Positions 11,413 through 21,640 of a DNA stretch of 64,000 nt are shown in pieces (the stretch's first letter is position 1; each line of letters begins with the position of its first letter). This stretch comes from Calonectria ilicicola. Lineage: Eukaryota; Ascomycota; Sordariomycetes; Hypocreales; Nectriaceae. The notes under the pieces were generated by a model that worked only from the letters and a program-made list of their open reading frames with translations, was not told the origin of the DNA and did no database searches. Position numbers and translations under genes: made by a program. The DNA is taken from the NCBI GenBank assembly GCA_020809705.1, contig CP085835.1:3410001-3474000 (forward strand), read 5' to 3'.

Positions 11413-11871
11413 TCGTTTTGTTATGTTTCACGTCCGAGGAATTGCAGTACAAACAGGCTTGCCCCCATGCTCGTTGCTTCTTCCATCCTTCACACGCCAC
11501 TTCGAGGCTGGGTGCAGGTCTGTCATATTTCTGTCACATTGGAAAGCTCATTAAATTATTTTTGCCCTCTTTAGTACAACTTTGAAAGTCACCTTGACCA
11601 TTATTGACACAGAAAGAAAAAGTTTTTATTTGACAGAACCAATGCACGCTGCCTCTTGACTGGATTGTGGTTAATCGCCTAAGAGACACATAGATACCTA
11701 AGTACCTTATACAATACACATAAAGTCAAGGTAAAATGATAATTAGGTTATTATAGGTCTAATTAACTATGGTTCCCGTTCCATCTCCTTGTTGAAGCCA
11801 TTGTACAGCCCTCTCGCAATAAACCTCTCAACCATCTTGAGGATGCTGAATAGATTTCTCACTCATCAAAA
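11413..11871. other. Intergenic spacer between tRNA-Leu and the Alt a 1-like gene
   Basis: Holds the upstream flank of the tRNA (both flanking genes are on the minus strand) and the 3' flank of the Alt a 1-like gene. No gene or repeat is visible. Confidence 0.45.
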
Positions 11872-12348
11872 TTACTGGGGGGTGATCCAAATGCCAACGG
11901 GGGTAGACTGGGTGCAGACGTAGTCAGTAGCACCGTTGCCACCGGCGCGGCAGGTGGTGGGAACAGCGCCCTTGCCGTTCAGGACAGAGCTATAATGAAG
12001 CATTAGTAATCCACTATGGCTGCTTGCTGTTGCATCATTCACAACTTACCCGTCCTTGAAATGGCGAGTGATCTCGAGACCAAACTCAGCGTTCTCCTCA
12101 GTGCTGGGGTACAGCTTGAAGAAGTAGGTGCTGCCACCCTCGCACTGGATGGAATCAGAGGGGAAGGCAGGGTTGGATGCTTCGCAGTGGTAGTACTGGG
12201 TGTCAAAAGAGACAACCTTGATGGAAGTGCCCGAAGTGCTGGAGTCCTTGCGGACGAGGAAGTTGCTGACCCAGACATCCTCCTTGGGAGCAGGGGCGGC
12301 GGCGGCGACAGCCGCGAAAAGAGCAGTGACGGCAGTGAAGGCGTGCAT
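11872..12348 (-). CDS. Small secreted Alt a 1-like (AA1-like) protein
   Basis: Two exons (12050-12348, 11990-12049 removed as a 60-base GTAAGT...TATAG intron, 11872-11989) give 138 residues. The start MHAFTAVTALFAAVAAAAPAP is a clean signal peptide, ending near residue 20-22; a longer in-frame reading upstream lacks one. Four cysteines (55, 69, 113, 125) fit two disulfides. TTCRAGGNGATDYVC closely matches the end of the Alt a 1 fold, a beta-barrel family of secreted proteins found only in fungi. Family members include a major allergen, cell-death elicitors and effectors of plant pathogens, as well as proteins of saprotrophs with unknown role. The codon usage is strongly C-ending, suggesting high expression. 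The splice rebuilds the conserved C-terminal strand. Confidence 0.9.
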
Positions 12349-13936
12349 TTTGATGTTTGGTGGTAGTAGTGAGGGTGTTGTTTGGAGAGTTGAGAAGTAG
12401 TTGCTGAGCTGCTGATTTGAGTCTGATGATGATGGAATGGATTCAGCTGGGGAGTATTTGCTAGCAATATATACTCGTGAACGATGGCAATATTTCCCAA
12501 AATCCGTATTCTGCATCATTGGGCTCCAAGGAATACTCTCTAGACGAGCCCTGCATTAGAGTCTACAAGAGCCTAGAATCGAGCTCTACACGAAGTTAGC
12601 GCTAGTCTAAACATCGAGTCATCATTTCAAACAATGTCATAGCATCGAATGGGACAAAAACCAGGAGAAAGATCGGCATCGAATCGGTGGAGACTCCTGG
12701 AGCTGAGCTTGATTGCCTATTTGGGTAAGGAGGCGAGCCTTAATACGAAGGGATGAAGCCACAACCCGGGGCCGCAGCGGGTCGGCCCCGGGATCACCAA
12801 CTATTAATAAATATTCTGCTACAATGAAATATGCTCACGTTTGTAGTGTATACGAGAATCCTTCATATTCGTTTCTTGGCGTCCAATGTGAGCCAATGGT
12901 GTTGGGCGTCAAGACGGGAGGCGATCTTCTACCACGCCACATTCAACTACCTCGCTGTGGGCTTCACTATGGCCAAACCATTGAGAAATCAGGTTCGTGG
13001 TTATTGGAAGGAAGCCAGGTTAGATATAAATTCAAGCAAGCAGAATGATCATGTGTATGACTTGATCGTTATTTCGCAGCATATGCACTGCGTCGCATTC
13101 AGCTGGTACATCTTGCGATTTACTATGGCACCAACGGAATTTGGGAATTGTGAAGGCTGGAGAATTTGGAACATTTCCATGAATCCCAACGGTTTGCATA
13201 ACAAGAAATATGATACCGCCCCTTTCAATTTGCTGGGGCGACTTACTACTGCGTTGGTCAGCCCAAGCTTTGAGGCTTATTCAGCGTTACTCAGCGACTT
13301 CTGGTTACTCCACATTGTCGCGACGCGCCGACTGTTCGCTTGGTGATAGTACAAACCAACGGAATACAGATGCTGGATTGACATCAAATTGATGCTTATA
13401 GAATAAAATATTTCATACAAATCGCCGTGTGTTTATTTCCGACGTGTCTTTTGCCTATTTTGCCGCCAACACACACCGCATTGTTGAGTATGCCAGGCTT
13501 TTGTGGATCGAAGGCGAGGCGGCGGCCGAACGCGCATGATATCTGTCCATAAAACATGGTTTAAGTGTCCGTATATGTGACTGTAGCCGCTGCGATGGTA
13601 ACGTTACCATCATTTAAGAATTATCTGAAGCGGAACGATTAATCAGTCTCCCATCCGGCACGTGTCGCTATTATTAGGCTTTGGCCTTCACTATTTCGTC
13701 CATCCCATGTTCCTCAATCCATGATGTCACGGGTTTACAGAATCGTGGTGGGTCCTTTATTTAAGATACCTGATACGCTCCCTTGTTGAAGTGTATCAAT
13801 GAAGCGGTCACTGAAACTTCTTAAGATCCTCTTGTTGAAATGGAGCGTGTACTGGTTCTTTACCACGTTGCATTTAACAACCTCACTATCTCCTCCAGTG
13901 CGATAAAGCCCTCTTTTGAATAACTTTATAATGTAA
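12349..13936. other. Intergenic region, no supported gene
   Basis: The first 200 bases are the promoter of the Alt a 1-like gene. An open frame at 12831-13346 (plus) has poor composition, no domain and no splice partner, so I do not call it. The far end is the 3' flank of the minus-strand regulator gene. Confidence 0.45.
12468..12473 (-). promoter_or_regulatory. TATA box of the Alt a 1-like gene
   Basis: TATATA on either strand, about 120 bases upstream of the ATG, in a short AT-rich island within otherwise mixed sequence. Position and strength fit a highly expressed fungal gene. Assignment is by position only. Confidence 0.5.
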
Positions 13937-15639
13937 CTATACAAAACTTGGAACGATTACACAATGACCCATTACCCAAGTCAACTTATTGCGATAGCTA
14001 ATGTTATTCCCATACGCGAGATCATCCTGAGCCCACACGGCCTGCAGTATTCTTTTACAATAATTAAAGGATCGTGACGAACTCATTTGCTCTGTTCTGG
14101 AGATGACATCTAGGATGACGGCCCGCTGTTCGTCTGTTCGCGCCTCGCAGCCTAAAACGTAAATGGGAAATTGCTGAGTACAGGAACTCAGTCGGGGGAA
14201 GATGGTGAAGGCTTTGTCGATGTGTTGTTGAATCCTTTTGGGCTGGTCAATTAGGCCTTCTGAACTCCGGCTCAGATGCACAAGCATAGCGAGCCTGTAG
14301 AGTTCCATGATCAATGTCGCATCATCTGAAACATCATCGTTATCAATCACGATATTAGGCATTGGTAAACTCCTAATTTTCCAATCAATTACTTCTAGGA
14401 GGCCCTTGTAATGACTCATGCTGTCGTTGGTTTCTAACATGATTGTGCCGTTGGATACGGTATCGCATACTTGAGAGAGCAAATTTAGCATCGAAGAAAC
14501 AGGCGGTGGCAGACTAGAAATCTAAAATATTAAATGTCAGGTCAATACTTCATGTAATCATGCCGCCCTTGTCATTTACAAACCTGTGCACTGAAGAAAT
14601 CTGTCGGGGTCCACGGGAGCTTTGGGGCTCCTCCTCTTTTCCAGTACAGCAGTGAAAAGCGAGCGAGAACATCGTGGTAGTGCACCCAGTCTAGCAAGAC
14701 GGCTGCATCAGGAAAAAGATGAAGTAAAGTGTCGACAGAGAATTCGTTGATAATCGTCTTGACACCACCGAGGTACCCTGTCCATTGACCTGAAGTGCAC
14801 GATGACTGGTGGACCTCAAACGAACAAATCAGCATTCCCGCGGCAATATGCTGAATGGCTTCTTTTGCGCTCAGACTTGGCACTGCAGACCCTTCTGCTA
14901 ATTTTCCCAGAGCAGAAATCTTCAACTCAACAGCTTGGGACTGTAAGCCATGGCGATGAAGGGATGAAAAAGCCAGCAGCGCCTGGAATACTGCCGCAGC
15001 CGAGGCTGTCTCCTCTTCCAGGGCAATTTGAACTAGAACATTCCTAAGAGACGTGGTACTGTGACCAAAGATAGCCAAGGATGTGGATGCTATTGAGTGA
15101 ACTAGGGCGGTGAACATGCACCTGTCAGCATTCCCTTCCTTGGCAAGGGTTGGTAAGTAGCTATTGGGATTCGCGCAACATACAATACTCAAGGAGTTCT
15201 AGGTCACGAGTCTCTAGCCTATATGGGTTCCAGAGCTCTGGTACGTTCAGTAAAGATAAGCTGTGCACTGAAACAGAGCTTGTCATGTTGTGGTACAACT
15301 CAACGTCCCAAAGCGATGTGTGAACAAATCGGGCATCGGAGATTTTTCCCGCGGGAGCCGACAGGGGAGACGGCAGAGGCTCCTTAGAGATGATAGTACG
15401 CCGGCGATCATTGGGACGCGGCCAGAACAGTTTAAGGCCGGAACGCTGGCCTTTCTGGTTGGATTGAGAGCAGTTCTTGCAGTTTGGATTGGGGGCACCG
15501 CAACATGGGTCAAGGCCTAGCTGAGTTAGCATCTTTTTGCTTGTCGTTTAGTCTCGATTCTTGACCTACCTTCACATCTGGCACAACTGGTGTGCGCTAT
15601 CGTTATCTGTCCTGTTTCAATGGTTTCCATCATCATCAT
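13937..15639 (-). CDS. Zn(II)2Cys6-type regulator with a degenerate zinc cluster
   Basis: Four exons (15570-15639, 15184-15516, 14584-15134, 13937-14521) give 512 residues with consistent phases. The last two introns start GTATGT and GTTTGT; the first has a GCTAAC branch site. Residues about 50-500 look like the fungal-specific regulator domain of the ARCA-like type (LLNVPELWNPYRLETRDLEL; HSIASTSLAIFG; LLAFSSLHRHGL; W(T)GYLGGVKTIINEF). The N-terminus has CARC, CC and CKNC but no sixth cysteine at the required spacing and almost no basic residues between the first Cys pairs. A normal DNA-binding cluster is therefore not evident. Either the first intron is mis-modelled or the cluster has decayed. 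The gene is divergent from an SDR gene 518 bases away, a usual arrangement for a local pathway regulator. Confidence 0.72.
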
Positions 15640-16157
15640 CGGTAGTGCATAGAGAACCAAATTACTGAGGCGCAAGATGGGGAGAAACCCGATGCAGTCT
15701 CAAACCGGTAGTGGAGACAATTTTTAAACTTGCCATTTCTTGAGATTCGATGTTACACTGCATGATTTGAGTCTGTGCATGCTTATAACGCATGTCAGCT
15801 GGGCCTATCAAGACTGTTTATTTTATAACGGGTTTGGCGTCGAAGGATTAATATGGGGCGTATTGTGACGGTTCCCATTTAGTGTGAATCTTTTAAGGAA
15901 ATCTCCGAAATGATCCACCACGAAGCAAATCGGAGATGCATGAGCTACCTCAAGTGAGATCTGGGGTAAGTATGCACAAGTTTGTACGGAGAGACAAACA
16001 TACCGAATTATAAATCAATGAATAAATAGAGAGTTACGTGATATCCAATTATTAACCATCTCGAATATCATACGATATAAAGTAGCCGGATCATGGAGGT
16101 TCAGATCAGTATCAAATTGCATTTCACACCAGCTTATTCAAGTCACAATCACCCATC
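15640..16157. promoter_or_regulatory. Shared promoter between regulator and SDR
   Basis: A divergent intergenic region serving the minus-strand regulator and the plus-strand SDR. A good TATA-like element (ATATAAAG, 16075-16082) lies about 80 bases before the SDR start. No obvious CGG-N-CCG palindrome for a zinc-cluster protein was found by eye. Confidence 0.5.
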
Positions 16158-17152
16158 ATGTCTGTCTACGTTATTACCGGAGTGTCAAAGGGAATCGGCG
16201 TGAGTCTGTCCAATGCTGTGTGATGCATTGTGGATCCTAATGATGGCTAGTTTGAGTTCGTCAAGCAGATCTCGGAAGACCAGCAGAACTTGGTAGTTGG
16301 CTTGGTCCGAGACAAGGCTGCGACAGAGAAGAAGGTTGCGGCTGAACTGGGCGACCGTTCCAATGTCTACATCCTGGAGGGAGACCTTACGAACTACGCC
16401 AGCCTGAAGCAAGCAGCCGCTGACACTACCAAGATTGTTGGCGAGCGTGGCATTGACTATCTAGTTGCCAACGCAGCTTTCCCGTCCTTCTTCGACGCCT
16501 TCGATCCAATCGGTAATCTGTAAGTCTTCAACTCTTTGACTGGTGTCTAGGAAACATCTGTGGTTAATGGTAAAAATTTAATAGGCGCGATAAGCCCGAG
16601 GAACTAGAAGCCGTTTCATGGAAGCTGTTCCAAACCAACGCTGTGGGCAATATCCACCTTTTCCACCTTTTCCTCCCCCTTGTCATGAAGGGCAAGGTCA
16701 AGAAGGTCATCGCCCTTTCTAGCGGTCACGCCGACCTTGACTTCATCAATGATCTCGACATTGAAGTCAGTTCGTTGTACTCTGCCTCAAAGGCAGCCTT
16801 GAACGTCATTGTGGCCAAGTTCAATGCGCAATATAAAAAGGAGGGTATCCTTTTCCTGAGTCTCAGCCCCGGAGTAGTGGAGGTGGGCCACTATGCGAAT
16901 GGTACGTACTATTGCCCTCAAGATTGAAACGGCTGGGAATTTGGCTAATGCATACCCACAGTCACACCAGATCAGGTAGAGGGCCTAACGGGGTTCATGA
17001 GCAAGCTTTCAGCCTACGCACCTGACTTTAAAGGCCCAGTACCTGTGGAAGAAGCCATTCCGATTATCAGATCGACCTGGGAAAAGGCTAGCATTGAGGA
17101 TGGTTATGGTGGTGCGTTTATCTCGCATTTGGGAAACAAGCAGTGGCTTTAG
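16158..17152 (+). CDS. Short-chain dehydrogenase/reductase
   Basis: Four exons (16158-16199, 16251-16519, 16585-16901, 16962-17152) give 272 residues. The tiny first exon encodes MSVYVITGVSKGIG, so the first intron falls directly after the cofactor-binding TGVSKGIG loop (residues 7-14). VANAA stands for NNAG (87-91), SS at 149-150 is the catalytic serine region and YSASK gives Tyr169 and Lys173. LSLSPGVVEVG follows, where SDRs have the PG motif. The sequence resembles fungal SDRs of the fox2/NmrA-independent 'carbonyl reductase-like' type, often found in secondary-metabolite loci; the substrate is not predictable. It shares a promoter with the regulator on its left, which may control it. Confidence 0.9.
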
Positions 17153-18605
17153 ATTTGAGGTTCTGTCAACACTAGCTGTTGGTGGATATTAGATGTATTG
17201 GTGTTAGTTACTGCAATTACGTACTTGAACAGGTGGTGAATCCGTATTCTCTGGAGTTGGATCCGCCGCCTAGTCCTAATACACACTTTAAACTGAACCT
17301 AGCTTGCCGCTGAGCGCTCAAAATTGTATCATTGACGAGGTGGGGAGTGACTTAATTGTCAACGTAAGCCCGTCCGATGTAAGCAACTAGTGCATGAAAA
17401 GTGCAAGTACCGGGCTAGACTAACGATGGTTTCAAGCGTGGTGGTGAGAAGGCGAAGAGTGTTGTGGAAGGACATGGTAGCGGACTTTGCTGTACCCAAA
17501 ACTTTTTGGAGAAGTGCAAATGTCCATTTTTAAACCAAGGGAGCATGGGGAGAATGACAGTAACAACACTCTGATAAAGCCGAGTTTGCGTGAGCGCATT
17601 TAATATTGCTAGTAAGTAAAGCTTTGAATCGATATTGAAAAAGGAAAAACAAAATACAGAGGTGTGCACATCAAAGAAAAAAAAAGTATGACGGCTGCTT
17701 GGCGCAGGTGTCGTATCCGAACCCATGACCTAGCTCTGTAGCAGCAAGCGAAGAAAAATTGTGTATGGTCTTTGTATAGCCGCTGAGCTACTTCGCTGAT
17801 GGAATGGATGGGCAATTCGAATGATAACCCTTTGACTGTGGCTAGGCAGCCGAGAGAGAACCCTGATGCTGTTGCCTGAACGAAGCTCAGCGCTGCCCCC
17901 CCACTCTTTGGCCTTTCCACCAATGAGTGGCCGGGCATGGATTTATCCTGATGACCCCATGGAAAGGGAATCCTCTTTTGTTTTAATCATCTGTGTGGCA
18001 TCATCAGGAGCTCTTTGATGTTGGAAGAGAAACAACTGACTAGTTTGCCAAAATGCTGCAGCCCTATTTACGGGCGAGTTTTAAATGACGAGTTAGCCTC
18101 CAAATCCCACACATCGTTGCACAATAATCCGAGTCCCATTCACTGTAAAAAGGGGCGCTGAGAGCAATATTGGGACAAGCGCACATCCTCCGTAGTGGGT
18201 CGACCCCAGTTAAAATCGCGACACCAAGGTTTCGCGACACATGATCTGCGCTCTGGAGTAAACCATGATGAAACGACAATGGCGTTTCCTATTTTGCAAG
18301 ATATTCAAGTCATATTTTGGTTCTATGGTTCTTTTTCACTGTCCCGATTTAATAATGTCCTCACCATCAAGTTTTGGCAATTATTCTTTACCCACGTCAG
18401 TTGGATCGATGTAATTTCGGAGATTACGCTTACGTCCTAATAACCGCTTGACTCAATCGGTGACGGCCGAGAATTTTTTACATCAAATATAGACGAATTC
18501 ATTCCTGGATAAATTCTCTCAATGGTCCATTCTCTGCACACGATGCTGCCCTGAGAACCTCAGACGCCCACGGCAACGGGAATCACACAACCCGTCAACA
18601 TCACC
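17153..18605. other. Intergenic region with a pol III-like element
   Basis: No protein gene is supported; open frames on the minus strand at 17415-17938 are low-complexity and partly overlap the tRNA-like element described separately. The last 150 bases are the leader of the next gene. Confidence 0.45.
17677..17800 (-). ncRNA. tRNA-derived or pol III-transcribed element (putative)
   Basis: On the minus strand, TAGCTCAGCGG (17780-17790) matches the pol III A box, GGTTCGGATAC (17713-17723) is a near match to the B box, and a run of nine T (17677-17685) follows as a terminator. The A-to-B start distance is 67 bases, compatible with an intron-bearing tRNA or a tRNA-derived SINE. The T arm does not pair (ATGGG against ACGAC) and I could not close an acceptor stem, so it is not a working tRNA. 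The ordering of A box, B box and terminator is hard to get by chance, but this is inference from motifs only. Confidence 0.4.
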
Positions 18606-19964
18606 ATGGGGCCTTGCTTTGCGAGGGCGAAAGGCGTCGCGAGGTGGGTCTGGTTCTGGGTCCGGTACTGGGTTCAGTACTGCCTCCGGCTGGGCGGACG
18701 TGTCGCCTATTTACTCATTCTTTATCAATCCCTTTGTTACTTTTTCCCTTTTTTGGTCAGCTTTTCCAACGGCTTCTTGGCAGGGCATAATGCTCTTCAA
18801 GTGCACTCTGATCGAAACAGCCTCTTTGAGAAGAATATTCAATCCATATACGACAATGTTGACAGGCTGCCAACCCCTAGTCTTGCCAATGCCGGACCCG
18901 TGCTGCCTCCACCTTTCTACGTCAATGAACTGAGAGACCCCTCAACTTGGTACCAAGACCTTGGACTGAAACGATTTGATACAGGAACAGCTGGTATTGC
19001 TACTTGTGTCACAGTTGATCAGACCCGGTTGAGCTCACTCAACGGCCTGTATCGGAGGAAACGTTGGTCTGAGAGGAAACACTCTTGGCACCATTTCATT
19101 TACGCATCTGGGCAGTCAGTGCACCAAGAGGGGAACTTTTCAGATGCTTGGGACCAGGCATTTTACGACCTTGTGCAGCACCGCAACGCCAACCCGTCTG
19201 TTGGATCTGCAGGGTTTCACTGGCTCTCTTGTCCGGGCAGCTTTCTCTGTCGCATGTGGTTGGTTAGAGGGCCTACCTTGTTGCACTTTACGACAGACCC
19301 TTTCCGCTCGAACGTTGGGGATGGAACAGATGCCTATGGTCAAAAATTGTCCCGTCAATGGGAGCCGGTGACAGTTCGGATCATCGAATTTCCACTGACC
19401 GAGCAGTGGAGGTCAGGTCTGCCCGGGGGGGTATTCCCAAGCCATTTCAATCAACTACGAGGAATCACTGAAGACACACTCACCTGGTGGGGACATCCTC
19501 CTCACATCCATTCACGTCAAATGGGCCGCCGATCAAGAGAGCTTCAGCCTGAATGGGAGAAGCAATATCTATGGTCATATGGTCTGATCGTGAAGATAGA
19601 CCGCATTGTCTCGCCATGGTTAACGGTCGAACAGTCAATATGGCCAAAAATTGTTGAACGAATGGGAGAGTATAGTGGTTCTTGGTTAAGGTTGAAAGTT
19701 TATTTATTGACCCAGCGCTATACCGCATGGCGGGGGAAAATAGAACAACAGCCAAGCAGAGTAATTGTAACCGTCAACGACTCGCCAGAGGTGGATGTGT
19801 TTAAGGCTCAGGAATTGCGCAACTACTTGGACACTCTGGAGCCTAAGAGGGAGGTGATAATTAAGGCGCGTCCCGAAGTGAGAGAGGCCTATGAAAGATT
19901 CCTAAAATCTTTAGACCAGCAAACCATCGAGGATGACAACACGCCACAAATAGACAATGAGTAA
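18606..19964 (+). CDS. Membrane-anchored protein of unknown function
   Basis: An uninterrupted frame of 452 residues whose ATG lies in an ideal context (CACCATGG). One hydrophobic segment (VAYLLILYQSLCYFFPFLVSF) near residues 33-53, preceded by several Arg, is probably a signal anchor. The rest is soluble, with a Pro-rich hinge (VLPPPFYVNELRDPSTWYQDLGL), a central region with WHHFIY, GFHWLSCPGSFLCRMWLV and LLHFTTDP, and an acidic C-terminus. The central part has the hydrophobic rhythm of a small alpha/beta fold, possibly thioredoxin-like, but no CxxC is present and I do not assign it. No intron. It is convergent with the CENP-V/GFA gene 153 bases downstream. Confidence 0.75.
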   Translation: MGPCFARAKGVARWVWFWVRYWVQYCLRLGGRVAYLLILYQSLCYFFPFLVSFSNGFLAGHNALQVHSDRNSLFEKNIQSIYDNVDRLPTPSLANAGPVLPPPFYVNELRDPSTWYQDLGLKRFDTGTAGIATCVTVDQTRLSSLNGLYRRKRWSERKHSWHHFIYASGQSVHQEGNFSDAWDQAFYDLVQHRNANPSVGSAGFHWLSCPGSFLCRMWLVRGPTLLHFTTDPFRSNVGDGTDAYGQKLSRQWEPVTVRIIEFPLTEQWRSGLPGGVFPSHFNQLRGITEDTLTWWGHPPHIHSRQMGRRSRELQPEWEKQYLWSYGLIVKIDRIVSPWLTVEQSIWPKIVERMGEYSGSWLRLKVYLLTQRYTAWRGKIEQQPSRVIVTVNDSPEVDVFKAQELRNYLDTLEPKREVIIKARPEVREAYERFLKSLDQQTIEDDNTPQIDNE

Positions 19965-20117
19965 ACGACAAATGGGTACAAGGAAGAACCCTTGATGGAA
20001 TAACTTTTAATTCAATGCTATCAAAAGAATAACCCCATTACCTTTCCAACAACCCACATGAGTCACAATTCCTTGATGGTGAATTTCATCCTTCATTCCA
20101 CAGACATGTTTTCAGTC

Positions 20118-20813
20118 TTAAAATTCGTGGAGTTTGTGCACATCCTTCAATCCAGTGGCCGTTTCAGCCACCCGCTTGCTGAATGGCGTTGCATACTTCA
20201 AGTTAAACTCTAGAGTTGGGGTGAACCAATCCTGCTCAAGAAATTTGCGGTCGACGCATCCAAGATTTAAATGAAACATGTCGGTTATTCCTTCTGGTAA
20301 TTTCCCATCGCGACAGTATTCAGGCTGGAGCTTGAAATGGAAGAACAGCGGCGAACCGCACCGGCCACAAAAACTACGGGACCAGTCAGGCCCGCAATTG
20401 GTACCGTGATAAAAACGGACCCAGGTCGTGCTCTCACGAGCGGCTGTAACGACATCCGACGCTGGCAGGTAGGGAGGACGCTCTGCATCGGCGCGTTCCT
20501 GGTCGTAGTCTTCTGCTGAAACGTCCAAAATGCGGCCGTTGGCTATGGTTGATTGAGACGTTGGAGAGACAGCAGATACGGTGAGCATAGACCCAGGAAT
20601 GTTCATGAAGCCGGGGGCCAGGTAGGACCTTGTGGCGCGGCGACAATCGTTGTAGTGGCAGGTAATGGTTTGCGGGAGACGGCGGATCGAGGTATCCGAA
20701 GATGCTATCGGATGGGCAGGGCGATCTTGTAGAGCTGGAATGGCTACGCGGTAGCGGATGGCGCCACAAGAGCAGCCGCCAGTCACGTTGACTGCATCAT
20801 CAGGTAGCGTCAT
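20118..20813 (-). CDS. CENP-V/GFA-domain protein
   Basis: A single exon of 231 residues starting at MTLPDDAVNV; an upstream in-frame GTG is not used. The zinc-binding pattern of the glutathione-dependent formaldehyde-activating enzyme (GFA/CENP-V) family is visible: GGCSCGAIRY (Cys14, Cys16), CHYNDC (Cys52, Cys57) and FCGRCGSPLF (Cys149, Cys152). In the second element the usual third Cys (CHCxxC) is replaced by Tyr, removing one ligand of the catalytic zinc site. Filamentous fungi carry many such proteins; most have no proven substrate, so formaldehyde or glutathione chemistry should not be assumed. Family length is usually 120-200 residues; this one has a long insertion between the second and third zinc elements. 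Confidence 0.88.
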   Translation of the reverse strand: MTLPDDAVNVTGGCSCGAIRYRVAIPALQDRPAHPIASSDTSIRRLPQTITCHYNDCRRATRSYLAPGFMNIPGSMLTVSAVSPTSQSTIANGRILDVSAEDYDQERADAERPPYLPASDVVTAARESTTWVRFYHGTNCGPDWSRSFCGRCGSPLFFHFKLQPEYCRDGKLPEGITDMFHLNLGCVDRKFLEQDWFTPTLEFNLKYATPFSKRVAETATGLKDVHKLHEF

Positions 20814-21640
20814 GGTTGGATTTGGATCGCAATTGTTGAAACGATGTTTTGATGGAAGGCATGAACAAGCTGATGGTGAGGCGGTTCGATGGGCTTTTAT
20901 GCGCACAGCCACGACGTGCTCTGTTTGCTTTGACACAAGGCAAAAGTTCCAGTAGCCGCTGTCGATCTTGGCTGTCGTGAGTGGCGTCGTCGCTTACACA
21001 CAACTTTGGTGAGATTGAACGGGACGTGTGGGCTGTGCTGAACTTTTAGTGTCCTTGGCATTATACCAACAGCGCTACAATTCCGCGTGCATCTAGTAGA
21101 GTATTTTGTAGCTAGAAGTGCACGCTGCAATGTTGGAATGGTGCTCATGGGTCGAAGGCGCATCATTATGTGTCATTCTGTATAGGGTTGGTGGCATTGC
21201 AGATCGTTTCACATGGCGTTGGTGAGCATGAGCAAATGCAATCTTTGCCGCATACTCTAACATCGGGCCCGCAAATTTACTCGTCTCATTTTTGCTCGCA
21301 AAGGAAAATAAGTTGTTTCCACGTCCTATCAATTGATTATATATTTCAACCCAGCTGGTTGACCGTACAGCGACTCTCGCTATTGTCGCAGCTACCTTCA
21401 AGGTGAATTTGTGCACGAACTAAGTTATGTGGCTGGCGGATTGTGGCTAGTGTTTTGTGGCTAGAGGTGGGACCAGACAGTCCGGAAGTGACCTGAAAGC
21501 GCGAATGGGGCAGAACAAAGTCAGAAATGGGCTGGAAATACGTTGAACAGTCTCGCCACAAATGTAACGCCCATTCGTCGCCAGATGATTTCAACCTTGG
21601 AATATGTGCCAATTGCAGTATAAAGGTCCAGACGCCACCC
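20814..21640. other. Intergenic region between GFA gene and HET pseudogene
   Basis: Contains the promoter of the minus-strand GFA gene and the 3' flank of the HET pseudogene. Short open frames on both strands have no domain or splice partner. No repeat seen. Confidence 0.45.

Noticed and set aside
12831..13346. Plus-strand open frame of about 170 codons
   Set aside because: Trp/His-rich chance composition, no motif, no good start, no splice partner, and overlapping frames of similar quality.
17415..17938. Minus-strand frames over the pol III-like element
   Set aside because: Hydrophobic, Phe-rich translation of T tracts; no start context or family; better explained by the element itself.
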